Below, piece by piece: positions 6,829-12,424 of a stretch of 16,623 bases of DNA. The DNA lies in contig JAAXHV010000173.1 of the NCBI GenBank assembly GCA_012270695.1, positions 1 to 16,623 on the forward strand, written 5' to 3'. The position numbers were made by a program, and so were the translations under genes. This stretch comes from Gammaproteobacteria bacterium (GTDB taxonomy: Bacteria; Pseudomonadota; Gammaproteobacteria; Eutrophobiales; Eutrophobiaceae). Numbering within the stretch: position 1 is the stretch's first letter; the number at the start of each line of letters is the position of its first letter. The notes under the pieces are model-generated. The model searched no databases, was not told the origin of the DNA, and saw nothing but the letters and a program-made list of their open reading frames with translations.

Positions 6829-7739
6829 TGCCGCATCCGGACACCCGCGACACCATTTTTATCGAAGACGCCGCAGTCCTGCAACACCAGCCGCTGGGCG
6901 GCGGCCAGCACCTCCTGCGCCTCGCAGCCAGCGCCACCGCGGAGCGGGCTTTACCGGGCAGCTTTATCCACCTGTGCTGCCATGAAGATCTGCCCATGCG
7001 CCGCCCCATGTCGATCATGCGCGCAGACCCCGACGCCGGCTGGATTGATATCCTGTACAAAGCTCACGGCCAGGGTACAAATAAACTGGCCGGCGCCAGG
7101 ACCGGCGCCAGGATCAACCTGTTGGGTCCCATCGGCAACTCGTTCAAGCAGCAGGGCTACCGGAATATCCCCTTGCTCATCGGCGGTGGGGTAGGCATCC
7201 CTCCCATGGTGTTTCTTGCCGAGCATATAATGAAACAGACAAAGACCGTGAAACCCTTCGTCATCATGGGTTCCGAGATTCCCTTTCCCTTCAACGCCAG
7301 GCCCTCACGGATCATGGTCGAAGGGGTGCCGGACGATGCCATCGCCTGCATGCCCTTACTGGAGGACTGGGGTATTGCCAGCAGACTCACCAGCAGGCAG
7401 GGTTATCCCGGTTGTTATGACGGTTTTGTCACCGACCTGGCTCGGCACTGGTTGGCAGGCCTCAACGCCGGACAGCGGCGCCAGGTCGAGATATTCAGTT
7501 GCGGACCAACACTTATGTTACAGGCCGTTGCCGCTCTGGCCAGGGAATTTTCCCTGCCCTGCCAGCTTTCACTGGAAGAATACATGGCTTGCGGCGTAGG
7601 CGGTTGCGCGGGTTGTACGGCGCCCGTTTATAAAAACGAGAAGGTATCCATGCTGCGGGTGTGCGTGGACGGCCCGGTATTCCAAGCCGATGAGGTGTTC
7701 CCGGAAATGGTTGGCAACAACCAGAAAAGTGAAGAATAA
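6828..7739 (+). CDS. pyrK: Dihydroorotate dehydrogenase electron-transfer subunit (PyrK-like)
   Basis: PyrK is an FAD and [2Fe-2S] protein that passes electrons from the class 1B dihydroorotate dehydrogenase PyrD to NAD. The 303-residue product shows the flavin-binding RRPMSIM at 58-64, GPIGNSF at 100-106, the nucleotide-binding GGGVGIPP at 119-126, and CGPTLML at 225-231. Four cluster cysteines lie at 255, 260, 263 and 279, in MACGVGGCAGC and RVCVDGP. That spacing is very close to known PyrK. Related electron-transfer subunits exist in other enzymes, but the one-base overlap with pyrC' supports the pyr role. No pyrD lies in the window. Gammaproteobacteria usually use the quinone-linked class 2 PyrD, so this is a lineage feature worth noting. 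No terminator follows the gene before the pqqA promoter. Confidence 0.9.
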   Translation: MPHPDTRDTIFIEDAAVLQHQPLGGGQHLLRLAASATAERALPGSFIHLCCHEDLPMRRPMSIMRADPDAGWIDILYKAHGQGTNKLAGARTGARINLLGPIGNSFKQQGYRNIPLLIGGGVGIPPMVFLAEHIMKQTKTVKPFVIMGSEIPFPFNARPSRIMVEGVPDDAIACMPLLEDWGIASRLTSRQGYPGCYDGFVTDLARHWLAGLNAGQRRQVEIFSCGPTLMLQAVAALAREFSLPCQLSLEEYMACGVGGCAGCTAPVYKNEKVSMLRVCVDGPVFQADEVFPEMVGNNQKSEE

Positions 7740-7805
7740 CAACCAGTTTTTATGAGCTATGCCCGCACCGGCAAAGTGAATGCAACACCGCCTGAAAACA
7801 CTAAG

Positions 7806-7848
7806 ATATTGATTTATAAGGGGTAGATAGGATTTTATCAAAATATTT
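7806..7848 (+). promoter_or_regulatory. Imperfect dyad and near-consensus IHF site upstream of pqqA promoter
   Basis: ATATTGAT at 7806-7813 is an imperfect inverted repeat of ATCAAAATAT at 7837-7846. Within the right arm, TATCAA-N4-TTT (7836-7848) matches the IHF consensus except the last base. It would lie at about -46 to -34 relative to the predicted sigma-54 start, where IHF often bends DNA toward an enhancer protein. The region is AT-rich, so chance is possible. Confidence 0.35.
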
Positions 7849-7855
7849 CCGGATC

Positions 7856-7871
7856 TGGCACGGAACCTGCA
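7856..7871 (+). promoter_or_regulatory. Sigma-54 (RpoN) promoter for pqqA
   Basis: TGGCACG-N4-CTGCA matches the sigma-54 consensus TGGCACG-N4-TTGCA at every conserved base except one. The invariant GG (7857-7858) and GC (7869-7870) are exactly ten bases apart. The predicted transcript start is near 7882, leaving a leader of about 45 bases before the pqqA ATG. This implies dependence on an NtrC-type activator, which is not encoded nearby. Confidence 0.82.
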
Positions 7872-7914
7872 CAATATTAAGCAACGAAGTTTTAACCCTT
7901 AATATCAACCAATT

Positions 7915-7918
7915 GGAG
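7915..7918 (+). promoter_or_regulatory. Ribosome-binding site of pqqA
   Basis: GGAG lies eight bases before the ATG at 7927, a strong and well-spaced Shine-Dalgarno site. It supports this 24-codon reading frame as translated. Confidence 0.8.
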
Positions 7919-7926
7919 AAAGTATA

Positions 7927-8001
7927 ATGAACTGGCAAACTCCTGAATACAGCGACATCCGCTTCGGTTTCGAAGTCACGATGTACATCAACAACAAGTA
8001 A
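7927..8001 (+). CDS. pqqA: PqqA, PQQ precursor peptide (stand-alone copy)
   Basis: This 24-residue peptide is the ribosomally made precursor of pyrroloquinoline quinone. In the known pathway, the radical-SAM enzyme PqqE with chaperone PqqD joins a glutamate and a tyrosine of PqqA, and the linked residues become the cofactor. Here the start MNWQTPEY and the core FGFEVTMY match the family pattern. The two cross-linked residues fall at E16 and Y20, with the required three residues between them and the same numbering as Klebsiella PqqA. The peptide ends in a basic residue (K24) where many have Arg, and a TAA stop follows. It has its own sigma-54 promoter, strong ribosome-binding site and terminator. 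No pqqB, C, D, E or F is in the window, so it is an orphan unit that must be processed in trans. Confidence 0.9.
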   Translation: MNWQTPEYSDIRFGFEVTMYINNK

Positions 8002-8021
8002 TAACATATTACAAGTTGCAT

Positions 8022-8048
8022 AAAAAAGGGTCGTCAAGACCCTTTTTT
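8022..8048 (+). terminator. Intrinsic terminator of pqqA
   Basis: GGGTC (8028-8032) and GACCC (8038-8042) form a perfect five-pair stem with a five-base loop, followed by six T (8043-8048). Six A precede the stem, so the hairpin extends and may work in both directions. It lies 20 bases after the pqqA stop, making pqqA a single-gene transcript and also shielding yggS from upstream transcription. Confidence 0.88.
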
Positions 8049-8049
8049 A

Positions 8050-8077
8050 TTGCCTGCGCTCCGGTCAGCTTTATAAT
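8050..8077 (+). promoter_or_regulatory. Sigma-70 promoter candidate for yggS
   Basis: TTGCCT (8050-8055) and a perfect TATAAT (8072-8077) are 16 bases apart, directly after the pqqA terminator. The predicted start is near 8084, with a leader of about 109 bases. Bases 8085-8192 otherwise hold no recognisable feature except a weak CCCC/GGGG pairing. Confidence 0.5.
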
Positions 8078-8192
8078 TCAAGCTCCGAGTTTTCGATTAA
8101 GATCAAACCCTGCATATAGACAGTCCCCAAAAGAAAAGTGGCGGGGCAGGCGCGCGGGGCACAGACAGACAACATAAATGAAGGCTGACTCG

Positions 8193-8879
8193 ATGAAAAA
8201 ACTGCGCGAGCGTTTGCATCGGGTACGCATGGAGATTGAAGAGGCGGAGCGGCAGTTCGGCCGGGCCCCGGGCAGCGTGAAACTGCTCGCCGTGAGTAAG
8301 ACCCGGAAAACCGGTGATATTCTGGCGCTTGCGCAACTGGGAGCCTCGGACTTTGGCGAGAACTACGTCCAGGAGGCGCGCGTTAAAATCGGGCAATTAA
8401 GCGAGTATTCTCTTACCTGGCACTTCATCGGCCCGATCCAGTCCAACAAGACTCGCCAGATCGCCGAGTGTTTCCATTGGGTACATTCGGTGGATCGCGC
8501 CAAAATCGCTAACCGGTTAAATGCTGCGCGATCACCCGACATGCTGCCTCTGAATATCTGCATACAGGTCAACGTTGATGCTGAGCCCAGCAAGTCTGGC
8601 ATCGGTCCCGATGAAGTGGAACAACTGGCGGAACAGCTTCTCCCGTTATCCCGGTTGAAATTGAGGGGACTCATGGCATTGCCCGCGCCCAACGATGATT
8701 TCGCCGTTCAGCGGCGCGCTTTCATGAAACTTCGCCGTCTGCAGGAACAGCTCACTGACAACGGCTTCAAACTAGACACCTTGTCCATGGGTACAACCCA
8801 TGACATGCTTGCCGCCATAGCCGAAGGAGCGACCATTGTCAGGGTCGGGACGGCGCTATTCGGCCCGAGAATCCGTTGA
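8193..8879 (+). CDS. yggS: YggS family PLP homeostasis protein
   Basis: YggS binds pyridoxal 5'-phosphate without known catalysis and keeps vitamin B6 and amino-acid pools balanced. I start at ATG 8193 (228 residues) because AAGG at 8181-8184 is a well-spaced ribosome-binding site. An upstream in-frame ATG (8178) would add five residues but lacks one. The PLP lysine is K36 in LLAVSKT, the same number as in E. coli. GENYVQEA, HFIGPIQSNK, and the C-terminal SMGTTHDM and VRVGTALFG follow in the family order. The usual SMGMSxDM is SMGTTHDM here, a mild variation in the phosphate-binding segment. The yggS-proC-yggT order is conserved in gammaproteobacteria. It is 48 bases before proC. Confidence 0.96.
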   Translation: MKKLRERLHRVRMEIEEAERQFGRAPGSVKLLAVSKTRKTGDILALAQLGASDFGENYVQEARVKIGQLSEYSLTWHFIGPIQSNKTRQIAECFHWVHSVDRAKIANRLNAARSPDMLPLNICIQVNVDAEPSKSGIGPDEVEQLAEQLLPLSRLKLRGLMALPAPNDDFAVQRRAFMKLRRLQEQLTDNGFKLDTLSMGTTHDMLAAIAEGATIVRVGTALFGPRIR

Positions 8880-8910
8880 TTGCCGTTGACCTGAAACTTC
8901 GGATGTGAAC

Positions 8911-8919
8911 TGATATGAT
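8911..8919 (+). promoter_or_regulatory. Extended -10 element just before proC
   Basis: TGATATGAT is an extended -10 (TGn plus TATGAT at 8914-8919). A TTGACC at 8886-8891 is too far away (22 bases) to be a standard partner. The predicted start is at about 8926, next to the proC ATG at 8928, so a transcript from here would be nearly leaderless. No ribosome-binding site is visible. Confidence 0.4.
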
Positions 8920-8927
8920 CTATCCTT

Positions 8928-9749
8928 ATGCAGAATCAGAATATCACCTTTCTTGGCTGCGGCAACATGGGCACGAGCCTCATCAGTGGTCTTATCGCCA
9001 ATGGTGTTCCCACCTCTTCCCTGTTCGGCATTGACCCGGATGAGAATCAACGTCACAGAGCTGAAAGCCGGTACGGTATTCGTACCGCGGCCGGGATAGC
9101 TGAAGGCGTTCCCGACGCTGACGTCGTAGTTCTGGCCGTCAAACCACAAACCGTTATGGCCGTACTCGCCGAGGTGAAGGCGCCCCTGCAAAGCAAACGC
9201 CCCCTGATCCTGTCCATCGCGGCCGGCATTCGCAGCGGGACGATCAATAACGCGCTTGGCGGCGCCTGGCCGGTGGTGCGCGCCATGCCCAATACGCCGG
9301 CCCTGTTGGGTTGCGGCGCAACTGGCCTGTATGCCGCAACGGACGTAAGCGCGGACCAGCGTCGGACGGCTCTCCACATCATGCAATCGGTGGGGGTTGC
9401 GGTCTGGCTCGACGATGAGTCGCAACTGGACGCCGTTACCGCCGTCTCGGGCAGCGGACCCGCTTATTTTTTCCTGTTCGTCGAACTGCTGGAGAAAATC
9501 GCCGCAGAAATGGGCCTGACCCCGGAACAGGCGCGCTTGCTTAGCGTTGAAACCGCATTGGGGGCGGCCAGGATGCTGAAGGAAGCCGGAGAGGACGCTA
9601 CCACCCTGAGGCACCGGGTTACCTCACCGGGCGGAACTACCGAGAAAGCGCTGCAGGCATTCAAGGAAGGCGGGCTGGAGCAGTTGCTGCGCCGGGCGCT
9701 GGCGGCCTGTCGGGACCGTTCGGTGGAACTGGCGCAACAGGCGGATTAA
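8928..9749 (+). CDS. proC: Pyrroline-5-carboxylate reductase
   Basis: ProC reduces pyrroline-5-carboxylate to proline with NADPH, the last step of proline synthesis in the cytosol. The 273-residue product has the N-terminal Rossmann motif FLGCGNMG at 8-15, VLAVKPQT, and VRAMPNTPALLGCG in the mid region. The C-terminal domain carries the signature SGSGPAYFF, then VTSPGGTTEKAL. Length and motif order are normal. It is followed by yggT after three bases, as in many gammaproteobacteria. Its start lacks a Shine-Dalgarno site. Confidence 0.97.
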   Translation: MQNQNITFLGCGNMGTSLISGLIANGVPTSSLFGIDPDENQRHRAESRYGIRTAAGIAEGVPDADVVVLAVKPQTVMAVLAEVKAPLQSKRPLILSIAAGIRSGTINNALGGAWPVVRAMPNTPALLGCGATGLYAATDVSADQRRTALHIMQSVGVAVWLDDESQLDAVTAVSGSGPAYFFLFVELLEKIAAEMGLTPEQARLLSVETALGAARMLKEAGEDATTLRHRVTSPGGTTEKALQAFKEGGLEQLLRRALAACRDRSVELAQQAD

Positions 9750-9752
9750 GAT

Positions 9753-10334
9753 ATGGACGGGTCCTACCTGGGTGATGCCATGCTGTACCTGATCAACACG
9801 ATTTTTTCCATCTACATTCTGCTGGTGGTGCTGCGCTTCCTGTTGCAGATGGTTCGAGCCGATTCTCATAATCCCATTTCACAGTTTCTGTTGCAGGCAA
9901 CCAACCCGCCACTGCGCTTGCTGCGCCGTTTCATCCCTGGCTTTGCCGGGGTCGATTGGTCGTGCATCATCCTGATGGTCGCGCTGCAGGCTATTGAATT
10001 ATCTCTGACCAGCCTGATCGCCTATGGCTCTTCTTTCGCTTTTCCCGGCCTGGTCGTGCTCAGCTGCGCCGAGTTGCTGAAGCTGATCATCTATGTCTGC
10101 ATGTTCGTCATCTTTGTGCAGATCATCCTCAGCTGGATCAATCCGGGTTCGTACAACCCGATTACGGTTCTTCTGTATCAATTATCCGAACCCTTGCTGC
10201 GGCCGGCCCGCAGACTATTGCCTCCAACCCACGGCATTGACTTTTCGCCCATCCTGGTGTTTATCGTCCTGCAGTTATCCTTGATGTTGCTGGTCCGACC
10301 CCTCGCTGACCTGGGGCGGGCGCTAGCCGTCTGA
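9753..10334 (+). CDS. yggT: YggT family membrane protein
   Basis: This is a 193-residue protein with two copies of the YGGT domain. Hydrophobic segments are visible at about residues 11-33, 70-97, 100-129 and 165-182. Each half ends in the typical pattern of N-P-x-(S/T) followed by a P-L-R-x-x-R-R segment: NPISQFLLQATNPPLRLLRR in the first and NPITVLLYQLSEPLLRPARR in the second. It is an inner-membrane protein; its function is not settled, though related proteins are linked to osmotic stress and, in plastids, to cytochrome assembly. AGGCGGA about seven bases before ATG 9753 is a plausible ribosome-binding site. It is coupled to proC by a three-base gap. Confidence 0.93.
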   Translation: MDGSYLGDAMLYLINTIFSIYILLVVLRFLLQMVRADSHNPISQFLLQATNPPLRLLRRFIPGFAGVDWSCIILMVALQAIELSLTSLIAYGSSFAFPGLVVLSCAELLKLIIYVCMFVIFVQIILSWINPGSYNPITVLLYQLSEPLLRPARRLLPPTHGIDFSPILVFIVLQLSLMLLVRPLADLGRALAV

Positions 10335-10350
10335 ACCGTCGGCTTCCCTG

Positions 10351-10380
10351 TTGCCAGTTTCGCAACGGGTATAGTATTCT
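10351..10380 (+). promoter_or_regulatory. Promoter candidate for DUF4426 gene
   Basis: TTGCCA (10351-10356) and TATTCT (10375-10380) are 18 bases apart, with a predicted start near 10387 and a leader of about 21 bases. A small palindrome GTTGC/GCAAC (10350-10354, 10362-10366) overlaps the -35 box and could bind a regulator or act as the end of the yggT transcript. Confidence 0.45.
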
Positions 10381-10407
10381 TAATGCTCAAGCAGAAAGGA
10401 GCCATCG

Positions 10408-10851
10408 ATGTCCCGTATCTCAGTCATCCTGATTACATTGCTGTTAATAACTGCCGGACCGAGCGTCAGCGCCGAACAGTCAAAAACGTTCGGTGATTAC
10501 ACCATCCACTACGCGGCATTCACCACCGACCTGCTGTCGCCGGAGGTCGCACGGCTCTACAAAATCCGCCGCAGTAAAAACCGGGCCATCCTCAATATTT
10601 CCGTATTGAAGAAAGTCATGGGGACGACGGGTCAGCCGGTCAAGGCTCTGGTGGAAGCCACTGCGACCAACTTGAGCCGGCAGTTAAAAACCCTGACTAC
10701 CCGGGAATTGCGCGGGAGCGGGGCGATTTACTACATCGCTGAAACAGCCGTCAACAATGAAGAAATCCTTAACTTTGACCTGAGTATCACCCCTGAAGGT
10801 GAGTCTGTCGCCTTAAGCTTCTCTTTTCAACAGCAGTTTTTTACTGAATAG
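10408..10851 (+). CDS. DUF4426 secreted protein
   Basis: The product is 147 residues with a clear Sec signal peptide: basic MSR, a hydrophobic core of about residues 5-15, and a cleavage point after VSA near residue 22. The remaining part resembles the DUF4426 family of periplasmic proteins, including the FGDYTIHYAAFTTDLLSPEVAR start and the LNISVLKK strand. Its function is not known. A strong AAGGAG six bases before ATG 10408 fixes the start. In Pseudomonas this gene follows yggT with metX and metW in between; those two are missing here. It ends in a hairpin and repeat copy B before the convergent exonuclease gene. Confidence 0.8.
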   Translation: MSRISVILITLLLITAGPSVSAEQSKTFGDYTIHYAAFTTDLLSPEVARLYKIRRSKNRAILNISVLKKVMGTTGQPVKALVEATATNLSRQLKTLTTRELRGSGAIYYIAETAVNNEEILNFDLSITPEGESVALSFSFQQQFFTE

Positions 10852-10876
10852 CTTGCCGGTTACGACCGGCGTTAGC
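10851..10876 (+). terminator. Hairpin after DUF4426 gene, without T-run
   Basis: GCCGGT (10855-10860) and ACCGGC (10865-10870) form a perfect six-pair stem with a TACG tetraloop, flanked by GCT/AGC that can extend it. No T-run follows, so it may only stabilise or weakly terminate the transcript. Confidence 0.45.
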
Positions 10877-10882
10877 TGATAA

Positions 10883-10964
10883 CCCGTATTTCTCACCGGG
10901 TGATGCGATGATCGCGCCGGATTTTTGGCGCCTGCGACCGAAAGCGTATCGAGAGAAATGCGGG
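10883..10964. repeat. Dispersed inverted-repeat element, copy B
   Basis: Terminal arms CCCGTATTTCTC (10883-10894) and GAGAAATGCGGG (10953-10964) pair over 12 positions with one wobble. The left part is closely similar to copy A: GGTGATGCGATG is identical and GCGCCGG is shared. It contains an extra central segment with an inner stem, GCGCC (10914-10918) with GGCGC (10927-10931). It fills the gap between two convergent genes. Copies A and B therefore share ends and left half but differ in the interior. Confidence 0.7.
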
Positions 10965-10968
10965 CTAG

Positions 10969-11736
10969 TTATATATCGTATTCAATGATCAGCGGCGCAT
11001 GGTCCGAGAAGCGTTGCTCCTTATAGATGGAAACGGCCTTGATCCGGTCCGCCAGACCGGGGGTCACCACCTGATAATCAATACGCCACCCCACATTTTT
11101 TGCCCAGGACTGGCCGCGGTTTGACCACCAGGTATATTGCTCAGCGTCCTGGTTCAGCACGCGGAAGGCATCCACCATACCTATCTCACCGAATACCTTA
11201 TCCATCCAGGCCCTTTCGTCGGGCAGGAAGCCTGAATTCTTCTGGTTGCCGCGCCAGTTTTTCAAATCAATTTTCTTGTGCGCGATGTTCCAGTCGCCAC
11301 AGACGATAAACTCGCGCCCCCGGCGCCGCATCGTCATCAGCACCTGCTCGAAGCGCGCCATGAAATCGTACTTGACTGCCTGGCGTTCCTCACCTGAGGT
11401 GCCGGATGGCAGGTAGAGGGATACGACACTGACTCCTTGATAATCCGCCTGGAGAAAGCGCCCCTCCCGGTCGGCGCAGTCCCAACCCAATCGATCCTCT
11501 ACCTTGTCCGGTTCAAGGCGGGCGTACAGGGCAACGCCGCTGTAGCCCTTTTTCTCGGCGCTGTTGAAAAAGCTGAGATAGCCCGACGGGTGTATTAATT
11601 GCTCATCCAGTTGCTCGACCTGTGCCTTGGTTTCCTGCAAGCAAACCACGTCTGCTTTTTGTTTCAGCAGCCAGTTGAACAAGCCTTTTTTGGCGGCAGA
11701 GCGGACCCCGTTGGCATTCAGCGTGATAATCTTCAT
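10969..11736 (-). CDS. xthA: Exonuclease III-family protein at the crc locus
   Basis: From ATG 11736 the product is 255 residues; a start seven codons earlier would overlap the promoter region. The exonuclease/endonuclease/phosphatase fold is complete with all usual catalytic positions: N7 (TLNANG), E35 (LQETK), Y108, D148 and N150 (CGDWNIAH), D220 (WRIDYQ), and D245 and H246 (SDHAPL). It should therefore act in base-excision repair as an AP endonuclease and 3'-5' exonuclease. The gene is divergent from pyrE, as crc is in Pseudomonas. Segments such as ERAWMDKVFGEIG and GWRIDYQVVTPGL resemble Crc, a paralogue that has lost these catalytic residues and serves in catabolite repression. I call it exonuclease III but note that it may be the Crc orthologue in its ancestral active form. 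Confidence 0.9.
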   Translation of the reverse strand: MKIITLNANGVRSAAKKGLFNWLLKQKADVVCLQETKAQVEQLDEQLIHPSGYLSFFNSAEKKGYSGVALYARLEPDKVEDRLGWDCADREGRFLQADYQGVSVVSLYLPSGTSGEERQAVKYDFMARFEQVLMTMRRRGREFIVCGDWNIAHKKIDLKNWRGNQKNSGFLPDERAWMDKVFGEIGMVDAFRVLNQDAEQYTWWSNRGQSWAKNVGWRIDYQVVTPGLADRIKAVSIYKEQRFSDHAPLIIEYDI

Positions 11737-11742
11737 GACTGA

Positions 11743-11776
11743 TCTATACTGGTTCAAAAATCACGCATACAATAAT
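11743..11776. promoter_or_regulatory. Overlapping divergent promoters between exonuclease gene and pyrE
   Basis: Only 46 bases separate the two ATGs. On the reverse strand, TTGTAT (11767-11772) and TATAGA (11743-11748), 18 bases apart, would start transcription at about the exonuclease ATG. On the forward strand, TACAAT (11768-11773) would start at about 11780, three bases before the pyrE ATG. The forward -10 overlaps the reverse -35, so the two may compete. Neither gene has a clear Shine-Dalgarno site. Confidence 0.4.
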
Positions 11777-11782
11777 CGACAC

Positions 11783-12424
11783 ATGGAACAATATCAAAAA
11801 GAGTTTATCGACTTCGCCATTCACCACAGAGTACTGCAATTTGGCCGTTTCACCCTGAAGTCGGGCCGCAGCAGCCCGTATTTTTTCAACAGCGGTTTAT
11901 TCAACAGCGGCAACAGTATCGGCCTCCTGGGAGCATTTTATATGCAAGCTATTGAACATACCGGACTTAAGTTCGATATGTTATTCGGGCCGGCTTACAA
12001 AGGCATCCCGCTGGTAACGGCAGTCGCTATCGCTTATTCCAACAAACGCGACCTTTCATTGCCCTACAGTTTCAACCGCAAAGAGGAAAAAGATCACGGC
12101 GAAGGTGGTATCGTTGCGGGCGCGCCCCTGCATGGAGAGGTGTTAATTATCGATGACGTGATCACCGCCGGCACATCAATCAATTTTTCCATCGACCTGA
12201 TCCATGGCCACGGCGCTCAAGCGGCAGGGGTGGCGATCGCCCTGGACCGGCAGGAACGCGGTCCATCCGGCACCTCAGCCATCGAAGATATCCGCCAACG
12301 TTATGGCATCCCGGTCACAGCCATTATCACACTGGCTGACCTGGAGGTATTCCTGGAACAACACCCGGCATACTCCGCGGAGCTGGACGGCATACGGCAA
12401 TACCAGTCGGAATATGGAATTTAA
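11783..12424 (+). CDS. pyrE: Orotate phosphoribosyltransferase
   Basis: PyrE converts orotate and PRPP to orotidine monophosphate, the step after dihydroorotate dehydrogenase. From ATG 11783 the product is 213 residues, the same as E. coli PyrE. The family motifs are present: FTLKSGRSSPYFFNSGLF at about 20-37, GPAYKGIPL at 70-78, the flexible catalytic loop FNRKEEKDHGEGG at 97-109, and the PRPP loop VLIIDDVITAGTS at 119-131. There is no clear ribosome-binding site. Its TAA stop overlaps that of the convergent ATPase gene in a shared TTAA. It lies away from the pyrR-pyrB-pyrC'-pyrK operon, as is common in gammaproteobacteria. Confidence 0.98.
   Translation: MEQYQKEFIDFAIHHRVLQFGRFTLKSGRSSPYFFNSGLFNSGNSIGLLGAFYMQAIEHTGLKFDMLFGPAYKGIPLVTAVAIAYSNKRDLSLPYSFNRKEEKDHGEGGIVAGAPLHGEVLIIDDVITAGTSINFSIDLIHGHGAQAAGVAIALDRQERGPSGTSAIEDIRQRYGIPVTAIITLADLEVFLEQHPAYSAELDGIRQYQSEYGI
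12421..12424. other. Overlapping stop codons of convergent pyrE and ATPase genes
   Basis: The palindrome TTAA holds the TAA stop of pyrE (12422-12424, forward) and the TAA stop of the ATPase gene (12421-12423, reverse). No terminator fits between the two genes, so each transcript must run into the other coding region. Confidence 0.9.

Noticed and set aside
7090..7113. Perfect 12-base tandem repeat CCGGCGCCAGGA inside pyrK
   Set aside because: It encodes GAR-type residues in a segment of normal family length, so it looks like codon coincidence rather than a recent duplication.
8124..8158. CCCC/GGGG pairing in the yggS leader as a riboswitch or terminator
   Set aside because: The stem is only four pairs with a long unpaired loop, and there is no T-run or recognisable conserved core.
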